From: Planctomycetota bacterium
GTDB lineage: Bacteria > Planctomycetota > Phycisphaerae > Phycisphaerales > UBA1924
Reading direction: 5' to 3'
Length of the DNA stretch: 64,000 nt
Assembly (NCBI GenBank): GCA_013285505.1
Contig: CP053450.1
Coordinates: forward strand, 790,796-854,795
Of this stretch, positions 1-10,610 are shown in pieces (within the stretch, counting starts at the first letter, position 1; each line of letters opens with the position of its first letter). The notes beneath the pieces were generated by a model that was given only the letters and a program-made list of their open reading frames with translations, did no database searches and was not told where the DNA came from. A program made the position numbers and the translations under genes.

Positions 1-830
1 CGGGTGCCGCGAGGTTGCCGCCGACGTGGCGGTCGTCGAAGACCGGGGGCGTGAGCGTCCTGTCCCAGAGCAGCCAGAAGTAGAGCAACGCGGCGACCGC
101 GGGGACCGCGGCGACGGCGATCAGCAGGACGCGGCCGAGGCTCGCGGGGATGTTGGCCAGCAGCGCGCGCATCGGCGGCAAAGTCGAAGGGCCCCTCATC
201 CTCGCGCGCCGAGCCGATCCACGCGGCGGTCAGCAGCATGGCCAGCGGCCAGAGGTGGATCTGGCGGACCAGTATGAGCCGCGGCGAGCCGCGAGGCCGC
301 CGCCGACGACGGCGACCGCGTCGAAGCGGGGCCGCAGCGCGAGCAGCCAGACCGCCAGCACGCCGAGCCACCCGGCGTTGTCCGGCAGCAGCCACGTCGC
401 GGAATAGAACACGGCCATCGACACAGCCAGCGGCAGGACGAGCCGCGAGCGGGTGCGGGCGCGGCGAGAGGCCGCGTCCGGGGGGCCTCGGACGCCCCAG
501 GCGAGCAGCACGACCAGCGCCACCGTGAACAGCGAGCCGAACCACTGGAGCACCTGTCGCTCGTCGCTGATGACCCGGGTGACGACGGCGAGTACGGTGT
601 GGTAGCCGGGCGTCGTGGCGGAGAGGTAGTCGTGGAAGTCCGGGGTGGGCAGCTGCTCGGCGAAGGTGCGGACGACCTGCTCGTGGTAGTTGAGTTGATC
701 GAACGCGCCGCGGCCCTTGACGAACCCGGCGCCGATGAGTGCCCACGAGGGGACCAGCAGCAGCGCCAGCGCAGCACAGGCCGCGGGCAGCCACGCTCTG
801 CGCGCGAGGTCGGTCGTCTTTGGTCTTCAT
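1..830 (-). CDS. GT-C-like polytopic membrane glycosyltransferase (5' part; runs off the left edge; frameshifted)
   Basis: Membrane protein read leftwards from the ATG at 828-830 and still open at base 1. The N-terminus is one hydrophobic helix, followed by a soluble loop (DQLNYHEQVV ... SATTPGYH) and then at least five more hydrophobic segments. The loop acidic residue and the TTPG motif, plus a later ILVRQIHLW segment, recall the DIE2/ALG10 branch of lipid-linked-sugar-dependent GT-C transferases, which have TTPPG and RQTN motifs; this is inference. Reading through requires four missing GC dinucleotides (near 800, 280, 272 and 165). It is divergent from the ADP-ribosylglycohydrolase gene, with a 59-base spacer. 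It could equally be an uncharacterised GT-C family. Confidence 0.5.
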   Translation of the reverse strand, partial: MKTKDDRPRAQSVAARGLCCAGAAAGPLVGTHRRRVRQGPRRVRSTQLPRAGRPHLRRAAAHPGLPRLPLRHDARLPHRTRRRHPGHQRRATGAPVVRLAVHGGAGRAARLGRPRPPGRGLSPRPHPLAARPAAGCVDGRVLFRDVAAAGQRRVARRAGGLAARAAAPLRRGRRRRRRPRGSPRLILVRQIHLWPLAMLLTAAWIGSAREDEGPFDFAADARAAGQHPREPRPRPADRRRRGPRGRRVALLLAALGQDAHAPGLRRPPRRRQPRGT

Positions 831-889
831 CGGGGCGGCCTGCTCCGGTACTCTGGTAGGGGAGCCTATCGGCGAAGGAGAGCGGGGGC

Positions 890-2930
890 ATGAGCAGCAC
901 GGGACGGACGTTGGTGAACGGGCGGGTGTTCGCGGCTGCGGCGGCTCTCCTGCTGGCGCCCGCCGCTCTCGGGCAGGGCCCGCGGGTGATCGATCGGGCC
1001 GAATACGCCGACCGGCTCCGCGGGATGTGGCTGGGGGAGTGCATCGCCAACTGGACAGGTCTCCGCTCGGAGGGCAAGGTCACGCAGCCGCCCTTCCTGA
1101 CCGACGCCGACTGGGGGCGGGATCTGGGGAAGGGGCCGCTGGAATTCGTGCTCGATCAGGACCCGTGGCTCTCCGACGATGACACGGACGTGGAGTACGT
1201 CGCGCTGCACCGGCTGGACGAGCTGGGCCTCACCGAGCTGACCGGGCGTCAGCTCGCCGACGCGTGGCTCGCCCACATGGACGACGACTATCTCTGGGTT
1301 TCCAACCAGAACGCGTTGGACCTGATGCGTCGCGGCGTGGTGCCGCCGAGCACGAGTCTGCCCGCGGCCAACCGCGACCGGCTCGCGATCGATGCGCAGC
1401 TGACAACCGAGATCTTCGGCGCACTCGCGCCGGGCATGCCGCGGGAGGCGCTGCAGATCGCGGAGATCCCGATCTCGACGACCGCGCGGAGTCACGCGGC
1501 CCACGCGGCGCAGACATTCATGCTCCTGCACTGTCTGGCGAGCCAGGCCGATCGCAGCCTCGCGCCGCGGGAGCAGATCCTGTGGCTGGTGGCCGAGGCG
1601 CGGCGGTATCTGCCCGAGACCTCGAAAGCCGCGGACATCGTGGACGTGGTGGTCGCGGACTACCTCGCCAACCCCGACCCGGACGACTGGGAGCGCACGC
1701 GTGACCTGGTCTACGACCGGTACCAGCTCAACGACGAAGCCAACGGGTTCCGCTACCGCACGTGGGTGGAGTCGAGCGTCAATTTCGCCGGCGGACTGAT
1801 CGCCTTGCTCTACGGCGAGGGCGACTTCCTGCGCACCGTGCAGATCGGCACGCTCACCGGGTGGGACTCCGACAACGGCACCGCGACGATGGGGGGGCTG
1901 CTCGGGCTCATGCTCGGGCACGAGGCGCTGGTCGAGCAGATCCGGCTTGCCTACCCCGGCTTTGCGCCCAGCGACCGCTACGACATCGAGCGCACACGCG
2001 ACAACCTGCCCGACTATCTGGAAGGCGATCCCGAGGCGCAGGACACCCTCTCGCTGATGGCCGAGCGGATGGTTGCGATCGTCGAGCAGCGCATCGCCGA
2101 GGCCGGCGGGCTCATCGACGACGACCGCGGGCTGTGGCTCCTGCCGCCGACGCCGGGGGGCGACCGGGTCGGCCTGGCCCCGCGGCACGATGTCTACCGG
2201 CGGAGCCGCCAACAGCCGGGTGAGGCTGGAGGGCGGGACGGTGTCGGTCTGGTCGTCGGTCGCGAGCGACCCGCCCGGCGGCTACGGCACGAGCCAGCGG
2301 AAGCGGTTCGCCGACGGGTTTGAGCTCGATGATTCGGGCGTGGACACGCTCGACGACTCGCCGCGGATTGTCTACTCGACGCTGGGGGCGGGGCAGGTGC
2401 CGGGCGAGTCGGTCGAGATCCGGGTGACCTACGACCGGCCGGTGATGGCCGACTCCGTCGTGCTGCTGGAGGGAGACCACTTCCCCGACGGCCCCTACGT
2501 CGGGGGGTGGTTCGCGTCGGTCTCGGCGGTGCAGGTCCGCGTGGGCGGAGTCTGGATGGATCCGCCCGGCGGCTTCGCGGCGGTGCCGGTGCTGGACTCG
2601 GCGGTGCCCTACCAGAGCCTGGAGTGGCGGTTTGCGGTGCCGGTGGAGACCACCGGGGTGCGGGTGGTCGGCGCGGTGGGGGGGGCCGCGGCGTTTGCGA
2701 TGGTGGCCGAGCTCGACGTGCTGGGGCCGGTCGGGGTGCCCGATCGCGCGACCTTTGATCTTGATGCGAACGGCCGGGTGGGGGTGGACGATATCTATTG
2801 GTGGCATCGCTCCCCGGTCGATCTCGATGGGGACGGTCAGGCCGGGGGGGGATGACCTGCGCTATCTGACCGCCGCGGTGCGGTGGCGCGCGAGCTGGAT
2901 GACATGCGCGGCGGGACGGCCCGCCCCTGA
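890..2930 (+). CDS. Secreted ADP-ribosylglycohydrolase-family protein with dockerin-like C-terminus (frameshifted)
   Basis: The ATG at 890 follows an AAGGAG box. Residues 1-30 form a signal peptide ending near LGQG. Residues 35-440 match the ADP-ribosylglycohydrolase fold: GMWLGECIAN, the acidic DDDTDVEY metal site and the second site GWDSDNGTATMGG. Family members remove ADP-ribose from proteins or small molecules using two Mg ions. After a frame break near 2200 there is a beta-rich region (about 445-620, discoidin-like by eye). It is followed by DLDANGRVGVDD and DLDGDGQAGG, two EF-hand-type calcium loops as in dockerins. Breaks at 2200 and in the G run at 2843-2850 are each repaired by adding GC; a third near 2888 needs a one-base gain or a GC loss. 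The substrate is unknown. Confidence 0.72.
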
Positions 2931-2980
2931 CCGATGCCCCGGCGGCGAGCCGGAGACGGCCGACCCTGGGAGCCCTGTGC

Positions 2981-3955
2981 GTGGATGAATCGGCAGCCAG
3001 AACTCCCGCAGAGCCCGGCCGGCCGCTGGCCCTGAGCCTTTTCAAGCTGGCCCGCCCTCACCAGTGGGTCAAAAGCGGCTTCGTGCTCGTTGGGCCGTTC
3101 TACGGCCTCTCGGCGACGGGTCGGTCTCTGGCAGAAGTCTTTGTGCCGGCAATGCTTACGGCGATTGCCTTCGCTCTGGCGTCGAGCTCGTGCTACGTCG
3201 TGAACGACATTTTCGACGCCGAGGCCGATCGGCTCCACCCGAGGAAGTGCCGCCGACCGATCGCCTCCGGCGCCGTCTCGGTCGGGACCGCGTGGGGCTT
3301 TGCGGTGTTCCTGCTGGTCGGCGCGGCGGTCCTCGTGGCGGTGCTTCCCGACATGGGGGCGACGTCCGTGCGGGGGCTGGTCGGGCTGACGATCGGGCTG
3401 TACGTCCTTAACGTGACGCTCTACTCGGTGTGGATCAAGCACATCGTGATCGCCGATGTCATGGGGCTTTCACTGGGTTTTGTATTGCGCGTGATGGGCG
3501 GGTGTGCGGCCGTCGCGATCCCGCCCTCGACGTGGCTCCTGAACTGCACGTTCTTCCTGGCGATGTTCCTGGCGTTTGGCAAGCGTCTGGGGGAGCGCCG
3601 CACGGCCGGGAGCGGTGCCGAGGGGGTCAGGGCGGTCCAGAGGGCGTATTCCGACGACATGCTGCGGATGGCGGTGGTGGTGACGGCGGTGGTGACGCTC
3701 TTGAGCTATTCGGGGTATGTCCAGGCCAACGAGGCGGGGTACGTCGAGCCGTCCATGGGGAATTTCAACCTGCTGTGGCTGACGATCCTGCCCGCAACCT
3801 TCGGGATGCTGCGGTGTATCGTGTTGCTGGAGCGGGGCGATTACGACGACCCGACCGAGCTGGCAGTGCACGACAGGGCGTTCGCGTTCGCGGGGCTGGT
3901 GTTTGTGCTGATGACGGTGCTGCTGATCGCGCACTTTCAGTTCGGCGCGGCGTGA
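2981..3955 (+). CDS. UbiA-family prenyltransferase, decaprenyl-phosphate phosphoribosyltransferase-like
   Basis: 324-residue integral membrane protein starting at GTG 2981. It begins RPHQWVKSGFVL, typical of the DPPR-synthase branch of UbiA (RPxQWVKN). It carries the first aspartate-rich motif NDIFDAEADRLHPRK (NDxxDxxxD), which binds Mg and the phosphoribose or prenyl diphosphate, and has about eight hydrophobic helices. In actinobacteria this branch moves 5-phosphoribose from PRPP to decaprenyl phosphate for cell-wall arabinan. In planctomycetes the product is not established, so a lipid-linked sugar donor for surface glycans is inference, supported by the adjacent GT-C-like gene and nearby sulfotransferases. 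It is intact in one frame, 50 bases after the preceding gene. Confidence 0.75.
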   Translation: MDESAARTPAEPGRPLALSLFKLARPHQWVKSGFVLVGPFYGLSATGRSLAEVFVPAMLTAIAFALASSSCYVVNDIFDAEADRLHPRKCRRPIASGAVSVGTAWGFAVFLLVGAAVLVAVLPDMGATSVRGLVGLTIGLYVLNVTLYSVWIKHIVIADVMGLSLGFVLRVMGGCAAVAIPPSTWLLNCTFFLAMFLAFGKRLGERRTAGSGAEGVRAVQRAYSDDMLRMAVVVTAVVTLLSYSGYVQANEAGYVEPSMGNFNLLWLTILPATFGMLRCIVLLERGDYDDPTELAVHDRAFAFAGLVFVLMTVLLIAHFQFGAA

Positions 3956-4129
3956 CGGGCGGGGCCTGACCGGCGGGGGCGGGGAAAATGCTCTCCGTTC
4001 CGGTGCAACGTCGGGTATCCTGTGTTCGAAGTTCGAAGCGGAAGACTTTCCGGGGGTGGCGCGGCGTGCAGCCGCGGTATGGGAACTGGCGCGGCCGCGG
4101 AGCGGCCGCCCACAGCAGGAGCAGTACAT

Positions 4130-7100
4130 ATGCAGACACGTGACATGATCAAGCGCCTCACCATTCTTGCGGCGGGGGGCGCGTTCGCGTTCGCCGCGGT
4201 CGCGGCTCAGGTGAGCAACGCCGACCGGCTCGACCCGCCGGTCGAGGGTGAATCGGCCGACGCCGGGCAGCCCGAGAGCCTGGAGCTTCCGCCGAACATC
4301 GCGGCGCTGCGTGCGGCGATGGCGGCCGGCGGCGGCGGAGCCTCGGCCAACGACGACGACAAACTGCCCAAGTTCGCGGATGTCTCCAAGGGCTTCCGCA
4401 AGGTCGTCTCGACGGCGGACGGCTCGCGGAGCCTCTACAACATCTGGGTGCGCGACAAGGACGGCCAGATGCTGGCCGAGCTGCCCGCGGGCTACGAGCG
4501 ACAGTTCCACTTCATGGCGATGACGGTCGCCGGTGGCGATCTGTGGGCCGGCCTGCAGGGCGGCGACCGCTACTTCAAGTGGAAGCGGTTCGACAAGCGG
4601 GTGGCGATGATCGAGCCGAACCTGGGCACCCGCACGACGGGCGATCAGGAGTCGAAGGCCTCGGTGGACAACATCTTTACCGACCGCGTGCTGCTGGACG
4701 TGCCGATCGTGGCGATGGGCCCGAGCGGCCAGCCGGTGATCGACCTCGACGCGCTGTTTGTCGGCAACGCGAGGGCGTTCTTCGGCGGCGACGCGGCCGG
4801 GCTCAACCCGAACCTGACCACCGTCACCAGCGCCAAGGCGTTCCCCGAGAACGTCGAGATCTCGGTCGAGGGCCCGGTGGGCGGCGGGGCGATCCGCGAG
4901 TTCCACTACTCGGTCAGCATGATCCCGAACAACACCGGCTACAAGCCCCGCGAGGCCGACCAGCGCGTCGGGTTCTTCACGACCAGCTACCGCGACCTCG
5001 GCAAGTTCAACAACGACGAGAAGTGGGTCCGCTACATCAACCGCTGGAACGTGGAGAAGGCCGACTCGAAGCTGAACATGAGCCCGCCGAAGGAACCGAT
5101 CGTGTTCTACATCGAGCACACGGTCCCGGTGCGGTACCGCCGGTTCGTGCGCGACGGCGTGCTGCAGTGGAACAAGGCGTTCGAGCAGGTGGGCATCGAC
5201 AACGCGATCGAGGTCTACTACCAGGACAAGTCCACCGGCGCCCACATGGACAAGGACCCGGAGGACAGGCGGTACAACTTCATCCGCTGGCTCAGCAACG
5301 ACATCTCGACGGCGATCGGCCCCAGCCGGGTCGACCCGCGGACCGGCCAGATCCTCGATGCCGACGTCGTGCTGACCGACGGCTGGATCCGCGCGTTCTG
5401 GTACCAGTACAGCAAGACCCTGCCGGACATCGCGATGGAGGGCATGGGCCCCGACGCGCTGGCGTGGCTCGAGGCGCACCCCAACTGGGACCCGCGCATC
5501 CGCATGGCGGCACCCAGCGAGCCGCGACTTCATGCTGCAGCAGCGGGCGCGTCGCGGCGTGCTGCCCTACGGCGGGCACGCGGTCGCCGCGGCCGACCCG
5601 ACCATGCTCGGCGACGATGAGTACGACGGCCTGACCGGGCGCGTCAGCCAGCTCAACGGGCTGTGCATGGCGTCCAACGGCAAGGCGATGGACCTCGCCG
5701 TCGCCCGCATGATGTGGGACATGTACGGCGAGATGGGCAACGACCGTGCCGAGCCTGCCGAGGCGATCGTCGCCGAGGACCCGCCCGAGGGCGAGATCCC
5801 CGCCGAGATCATCGAGATCCTCAAGAAGAAGCTCGCCGACGGCACGCTGCCCGACAACCTGCCGCCCGAGATCATGGCGATGCTGAATCCCGAAGTAGAA
5901 GAAGCCGCCCAGCCCGAGGAGACGCCGGCCGCGCCCGAGGCGACCGACGATGACGACACCGACGAGGGCGACAAGCCCAAGGACGAGATGATCGACGGCA
6001 TCCCCGAGTGGTACATCGGGCCGATGCTCGCCGAACTGGTCGCCCACGAGGTCGGCCACACGCTCGGCCTGCGTCACAACTTCGCCGGTTCGAGTGTCTA
6101 CACGCTCGAGCAGATCAACAGCGACGAACTCAAGGGCAAGAAGCCGTGGTCGATCTCGGTCATGGACTACAACCCCCACAACATCAATGTCGAGTCGGGC
6201 AAGATCCAGGGCGACTACGCCGTGATCGACATCGGCCCCTACGACCACTGGGCGATCAAGTTCGGGTACACCCCGAGCGACAAGGACGCGGCCAAGCTCG
6301 CGACCGAGTCGGCCAAGCCCGAGCACCGGTTCGCGACCGACGAGGACACCTGGGGCCCGGACCCCTTCGCCCGTCGCTACGACATGGGTTCCGACCCGCT
6401 CACCTACGCCAGGGAGCAGATCCGTCTGTCCTCCACGCTGCGCGAGAACCTGCTCGACCGCTTCGTCAAGGACGGTGAGCACTGGGCCAAGGCGCGGCAG
6501 GGCTACCTCGTCACGCTGGGCATGCAGACCCGCGGCGTCAGCATGATGGCCAACTGGCTCGGCGGTGCCCACATCTACCGCGATCACAAGGGTGATCCCG
6601 ACGGGCGTGCACCGATCGAGGTGGTCAGCGCCGCCAAGCAGCGCGAAGCGCTCAAGTTCGTCATGGACGCAACGTTCTACGACGAGGCCTACGGCCTGAC
6701 CCCCGACGTGCTGCGGTACCTGACCGTCGAGAAGTGGTTCGACGACGGCGGTATCGACGGCCTGATGGAGGACGCGACGTGGCCCGTGCACGACCGCATC
6801 CTGGGCATCCAGGCGTCCGCGATGACGCAGCTGCTCAACCCCGTCACGCTCCAGCGGATCTACGACAACGAGTTCCGCGTGCCCTCCGGTGAGGACGCCC
6901 TGACCCTCGCCGAGGTGATGGACACGGTCACCGGCGCGGTCTGGACCGAGGTCAACGGATCGCCCTCCAAGCAGTTCACCGCGAGGGAACCGCTGATCTC
7001 CAGCCTCCGCCGCAACCTGCAGCGCGAGCACCTGGACCGGCTGATCGATCTGGTCAACGCCGGCGAGAACGGCCCCGCGGCCTTCCGCCCGATCTCCGAT

Positions 7101-7322
7101 CTGGCGGCGCACACGCTCCGCAACCTCAGCGGGCGTCTGGGCAGCACCCTCGAGGGCCCGGGCACCAAGAACATCGACCCCTACACGATGAGCCACCTCT
7201 CCGAGAACAAGGCCCGGATCGACCGGGTCCTCGACGCGGCCTACATCGCCAACGCGGCCGACATGCGTTCGTCCGGCGGGGCCCCGATCCTGTTCTTCAA
7301 GACCGAAGAGGGCTCGAAGTAA
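4130..7322 (+). CDS. Exported zinc-dependent metalloprotease (DUF5117/DUF4953 type; one frameshift)
   Basis: The ATG at 4130 has AGGAG at 4117-4121. A signal peptide (LTILAAGGAFAFAAVAAQ) is followed by about 1,040 residues. The family's N-terminal DUF5118/DUF5117 regions precede a C-terminal catalytic region holding AHEVGHTLGLRHNF, a HExxHxxGxxH zinc site (about residue 640), and the Met-turn-like SVMDYNP. This organisation is shared by large bacterial metzincin-like proteases of unknown substrate. Between about residues 560 and 620 lies an acidic, proline-rich insertion (PEVEEAAQPEE ... DDDDTDEGD) just before the zinc site. The single break near 5525 (SER|RDFMLQQ) is repaired by adding GC (GAGCGCCGCGAC). 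It is followed by a strong terminator and is therefore probably monocistronic. Confidence 0.8.
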
Positions 7323-7373
7323 TCGGCACCCGGGCCGCGGGCCCGGCTCGATGAGCCCCTGATCTGTCACCCT

Positions 7374-7415
7374 CCGGGCTGTGCCGCTCACGCGGCGCAG
7401 CCCGGTTTCGTTTTT
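7374..7415 (+). terminator. Intrinsic terminator after the metalloprotease gene
   Basis: A perfect outer stem CCGGGCTG/CAGCCCGG (7374-7381 with 7398-7405) encloses an inner stem GCCGC/GCGGC with a TCAC-type loop. It is followed by TTTCGTTTTT (7406-7415). The stem, loop and T tract are read directly. It sits 51 bases after the metalloprotease stop and also shows that the next gene cannot start before about 7416. Confidence 0.88.
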
Positions 7416-7437
7416 GCCCTACGCTTGCACCTGCCCC

Positions 7438-8223
7438 ATGATCCGACTCTGGCTCAATCTGGCCCGCTCCGGCGGGACGCTGCTCTCCCGGTGCCTGGGG
7501 TGCATGGAGGGGGTGCTGCTGCTGAGCGAGGTGCACCCGCTGGGGTGTGCACGATCGACCCGGCCGAACAGGCCGCGACGTGGCACGGCCTGCTCCAGCC
7601 CCGAGAGCTGGGGCGGTGGGCCGAGGGGGCGCGGACGCTACGACGAGCTGATCGCGCTGCTCACCGAGCGGGCCGAGGCACGCGGCAAGACGCTCCTGCT
7701 GCGGGACTGGTCGCACCTGGACTTCCTCGGCGTGCCGATCACCACGCCGAGCTTCCAAAGCCGGTCGATGCAGCTGCTCGGGCTCAGGCACGAGCTGCGG
7801 TGCTTCGCGACCGTGCGGCACCCGGCGGACCAGTGGGCGAGCCAGCAGCGGCTCGACCTGCTGCGGGGCAGGGTACAGATCGAGGCCTACCTCCGCGGGT
7901 GCCGGGCCTTCGCCGAACTGGCGACCGAGGTCGGCTTCGTGCGCTACGAGGACTTCACCAGCGAACCCGACGCCGAGCTGGCGCGTCTGTGCGAGGGGCT
8001 CGGTGTGGCGTTCGACCCCACGTGGCGCGAGAGGTTCCGAACCTACGACAGGGTGACCGGGGACGAGGCGACGATGGCGGCCTCGATCGGCGAGATCCGC
8101 CCCGCGCGGCGGCACGCGCTCGACCCCGCCACCGCCGGGGCGTTCGAGGCGAGCGAGGACTATCAGCAGGCATGCCGCCTGATGGCGTACGACCCGGCGA
8201 TCACCAGGCGAAACAACACATGA
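7438..8223 (+). CDS. Sulfotransferase-family protein (two compensating frameshifts)
   Basis: Start ATG 7438 (MIRLWLNLARSGGTLLSRCL). ARSGGTLLSR matches the 5'-phosphosulfate-binding loop of PAPS-dependent sulfotransferases, and FATVRHPADQWASQQ fits the 3'-phosphate-binding segment with the conserved RxP..xxS pattern. Between about 7545 and 7640 the printed frame gives nonsense, whereas the neighbouring frame gives VCTIDPAEQAATWHGLLQP. A missing G near 7543 and a missing GC near 7637 (ACGCGCTACG) restore a continuous protein. The C-terminus LDPATAGAFEASEDYQQAC resembles the end helix of many bacterial sulfotransferases. It likely modifies a surface glycan or lipid (inference). About 57 bases separate it from dxr. 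Confidence 0.68.
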   Translation: MIRLWLNLARSGGTLLSRCLGCMEGVLLLSEVHPLGCARSTRPNRPRRGTACSSPESWGGGPRGRGRYDELIALLTERAEARGKTLLLRDWSHLDFLGVPITTPSFQSRSMQLLGLRHELRCFATVRHPADQWASQQRLDLLRGRVQIEAYLRGCRAFAELATEVGFVRYEDFTSEPDAELARLCEGLGVAFDPTWRERFRTYDRVTGDEATMAASIGEIRPARRHALDPATAGAFEASEDYQQACRLMAYDPAITRRNNT

Positions 8224-8279
8224 CCACTCCAGGCCGACTCCATCCCGACCGCAGCGGCGCGCGCAGAAGGGGCCCGCCC

Positions 8280-9491
8280 GTGAGCCTGCCCGACTCCGAC
8301 ACGCTCCGCCGTCGCGTCGTGGTGCTGGGTTCGACCGGCTCGATCGGCACCCAGACGCTGGACGCGATCGCGCACCTGAACGAACTCGCCGACCGGGGGC
8401 TCTCGCGGCAGCGCTTCGAAGTCGTCGGCCTCGCGGCCCGCGCGCGGCGACGAACTGGCCGCACAAGCAGCCCGGTTTGCCGTGCCGACCGTGGCGGCTC
8501 GCCGACGAGGACGCAACGCTTGAGACTCCCGCGCGGACGCTCCGAGGCGAGGACGCAGCCGAGGCACTCGTCCGCGATGGCGCGCAGACCTGGTCGTCGC
8601 CGCGATGGTGGGGGTGGCCGGCCTGTCGCCGACACTCGCCGCGGTCGAGCGGGGCATCGACGTGGCGCTGGCCAACAAGGAGACGCTGGTCGCCGCCGGG
8701 CAGGTCGTTCTGCCGCTGGCGCGGCGAACGGGCTCGCGGCTGCTGCCGGTCGACAGCGAGCACTCCGGGCTGTGGCAGTGTCTGCAGGGGCTGGCCGGCG
8801 CCGGCGAGCGGCTGGTGCCCCCGTGCCCGACACCGGCGAGCGTGTCGCGGGCGATCCTGACCGCCTCGGGCGGCCCCTTCCGCGAGACGCCGCTCGACGC
8901 GATGCACCACGCGACGGTGGAGCAGGCCCTGGCGCACCCGACATGGTCCATGGGCCCGAAGAACACGATCGACTCGGCGACGATGATCAACAAGGGGCTC
9001 GAGCTGATCGAAGCGCACAGGCTGTTCGATCTCGACGCCGACCGGCTGGGCGTGCTGATCCACCCGCAGTCGATCGTGCACGCGATCGTCGAGCTGGCCG
9101 ACGGTTCGAGCATCGCGCAGCTCTCGACCGCCGACATGCGGGCGCCGATCCAACTGGCCCTGACGTGGCCCGCGCGCGCAAGGCTGCGCAACGCGCGCTC
9201 GACTGGCACCGGCTGGGGCGCCTGGACTTCTGCGAGCCCGACGCGGGGCGGTTCCCGGCGATCGGGCTGGCGATGGACGTGATCCGACGCGGCGGCGGCG
9301 CGGGCGCGGTTCTCAACGCCGCCAACGAGGTCGCGGTCGAGGCGTTCCTGGCCGGCGACATCCCCTTCGGGCGCATCGTGGAGATTGTCGGTGAAACGGT
9401 CGCGCGGGTGTCGAGCGATCGGGGCGAGTCGCTCGACGACATCGCCGCACTCGACGGCGCGGCGCGGGAGTGTGCCCGCGGGCAGCTCTGA
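8280..9491 (+). CDS. dxr: 1-deoxy-D-xylulose 5-phosphate reductoisomerase (DXR; several frameshifts)
   Basis: Converts DXP to 2-C-methyl-D-erythritol 4-phosphate with NADPH, the committed step of the MEP isoprenoid pathway. Seen: [18 protein letters not shown] (NADPH-binding), [26 protein letters not shown] (metal and substrate site), [22 protein letters not shown] and GLAMDVIR. Length from GTG 8280 is 403 codons, the usual DXR size; AGAAGGGG at 8265-8272 supports this start over the in-frame ATG at 8220. Four breaks (about 8452, 8501, 8587 and 9177) fall in GC-alternating tracts. Three are repaired by adding GC, for example GTGGCGGCGCTCGCC at 8501; the one at 8587 needs the opposite change. 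As an essential single-copy enzyme it is very unlikely to be a real pseudogene. Confidence 0.85.
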   Translation: MSLPDSDTLRRRVVVLGSTGSIGTQTLDAIAHLNELADRGLSRQRFEVVGLAARARRRTGRTSSPVCRADRGGSPTRTQRLRLPRGRSEARTQPRHSSAMARRPGRRRDGGGGRPVADTRRGRAGHRRGAGQQGDAGRRRAGRSAAGAANGLAAAAGRQRALRAVAVSAGAGRRRRAAGAPVPDTGERVAGDPDRLGRPLPRDAARRDAPRDGGAGPGAPDMVHGPEEHDRLGDDDQQGARADRSAQAVRSRRRPAGRADPPAVDRARDRRAGRRFEHRAALDRRHAGADPTGPDVARARKAAQRALDWHRLGRLDFCEPDAGRFPAIGLAMDVIRRGGGAGAVLNAANEVAVEAFLAGDIPFGRIVEIVGETVARVSSDRGESLDDIAALDGAARECARGQL

Positions 9492-9581
9492 GCCGCCGGC
9501 CTGTCGCGGCCCCCGCCCGGAGGTATCATGGCGATATGGAGCGCACAGCGGTGCGACAGCTGACGGTGAAAGGAATGCTGC

Positions 9582-10610
9582 ATGGCGATTCTGGTGACGG
9601 GCGGGGCGGGGTATATCGGATCGCACGCGGTGAAGGGGTTGCTGGCCGCCGGTGAGCGGGTCGTGGCGCTGGACAATCTCGCGGTCGGGCACCGCGAGGC
9701 GATCGAGGCCCTGCAGACCGTGGCCGACGGGCGGCTGGCGTTTGTCGAGGCCGATATCGGTGACCGCGACGCGGTCCGGGCCACGCTCGCCGACCACAAG
9801 GTCGATTCGATCATGCACTTTGCGGCGCTGGCGCAGGTCGGCGAGAGCGTGGAGTTCCCGCTGCGGTACTACCGCAACAACGCGGCCTCGGCGCTCACGC
9901 TCATCGAGGAGGCGCTGGAGGCCGGCGTCGAGCGGTTCATCTTCTCCTCGACGTGCGCGACGTACGGCGAGCCGGGGCCGGGCTTCATCCCGATCCCCGA
10001 GGACTGCCCGCAGTCGCCGATCAATCCCTACGGGCGGAGCAAGCTGCACGTCGAGCACATGCTGCGGGATGCCCGCGACGCCGCAGCGGCCGCGGGCACA
10101 CGCTTCGGCTTCGCGGCACTTCGATATTTCAACGTCTCCGGCTCGGACCCCGACGGCCTGATCGGTGAGGACCACAGCCCCGAGACGCACCTGATCCCGG
10201 TGGTGATCCAGGCGGTGCTCGGCATCCGCGAGTTCGTCACGATCTTCGGCGAAGACTACGACACGCCCGACGGCACGTGCGTGCGCGATTACATCCATGT
10301 TAACGACCTCATCGACGCCCACATCGCGGCGATGCGGGCCCTCAAGCCCGGCGACGGCCGGGCGTACAACCTCGGCATCGGCAAGGGGTACTCGGTCCGC
10401 GAGGTGATCGACAGCGTCAAGCGCGTCACCGGCGTGGACTTCGAGGTCCGCTCCGGTCAGCGTCGCCCCGGCGACCCGCCCAAGCTGTTTGCCAACCCGG
10501 CCAAGATCAAGGCGGAACTCGGCTGGGAGGCACGCTTCCAATCACTGGACGAGATCGTGGCCACGGCGTGGAACTGGTTCCGCGAGCACCCGAGGGGATA
10601 CGGATCATGA
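9582..10610 (+). CDS. galE: UDP-glucose 4-epimerase
   Basis: Intact 342-residue extended short-chain dehydrogenase interconverting UDP-glucose and UDP-galactose (or the N-acetyl forms). Seen: the N-terminal NAD loop TGGAGYIGSH, the catalytic SSTCATYGEP serine region with INPYGRSKLHVE (YxxxK), and RYFNVSGSDPDG, the usual epimerase signature. The length matches the GalE family (about 330-340). AAAGGA lies about 8 bases before the ATG. The stop overlaps the next gene's start (ATGA), so both are probably co-transcribed. It supplies nucleotide sugars for the surrounding glycan genes (inference). Confidence 0.93.
   Translation: MAILVTGGAGYIGSHAVKGLLAAGERVVALDNLAVGHREAIEALQTVADGRLAFVEADIGDRDAVRATLADHKVDSIMHFAALAQVGESVEFPLRYYRNNAASALTLIEEALEAGVERFIFSSTCATYGEPGPGFIPIPEDCPQSPINPYGRSKLHVEHMLRDARDAAAAAGTRFGFAALRYFNVSGSDPDGLIGEDHSPETHLIPVVIQAVLGIREFVTIFGEDYDTPDGTCVRDYIHVNDLIDAHIAAMRALKPGDGRAYNLGIGKGYSVREVIDSVKRVTGVDFEVRSGQRRPGDPPKLFANPAKIKAELGWEARFQSLDEIVATAWNWFREHPRGYGS

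Noticed and set aside
7381..7437. Earlier start for the first sulfotransferase at 7381
   Set aside because: This segment lies inside the intrinsic terminator of the preceding gene. ATG 7438 begins directly with the PAPS-binding strand.
8220..8279. ATG 8220 as the dxr start (overlapping the sulfotransferase stop)
   Set aside because: The 20 extra residues are Arg/Pro-rich and not DXR-like. GTG 8280 has AGAAGGGG at the right distance and gives normal DXR length, though 8220 is not excluded.
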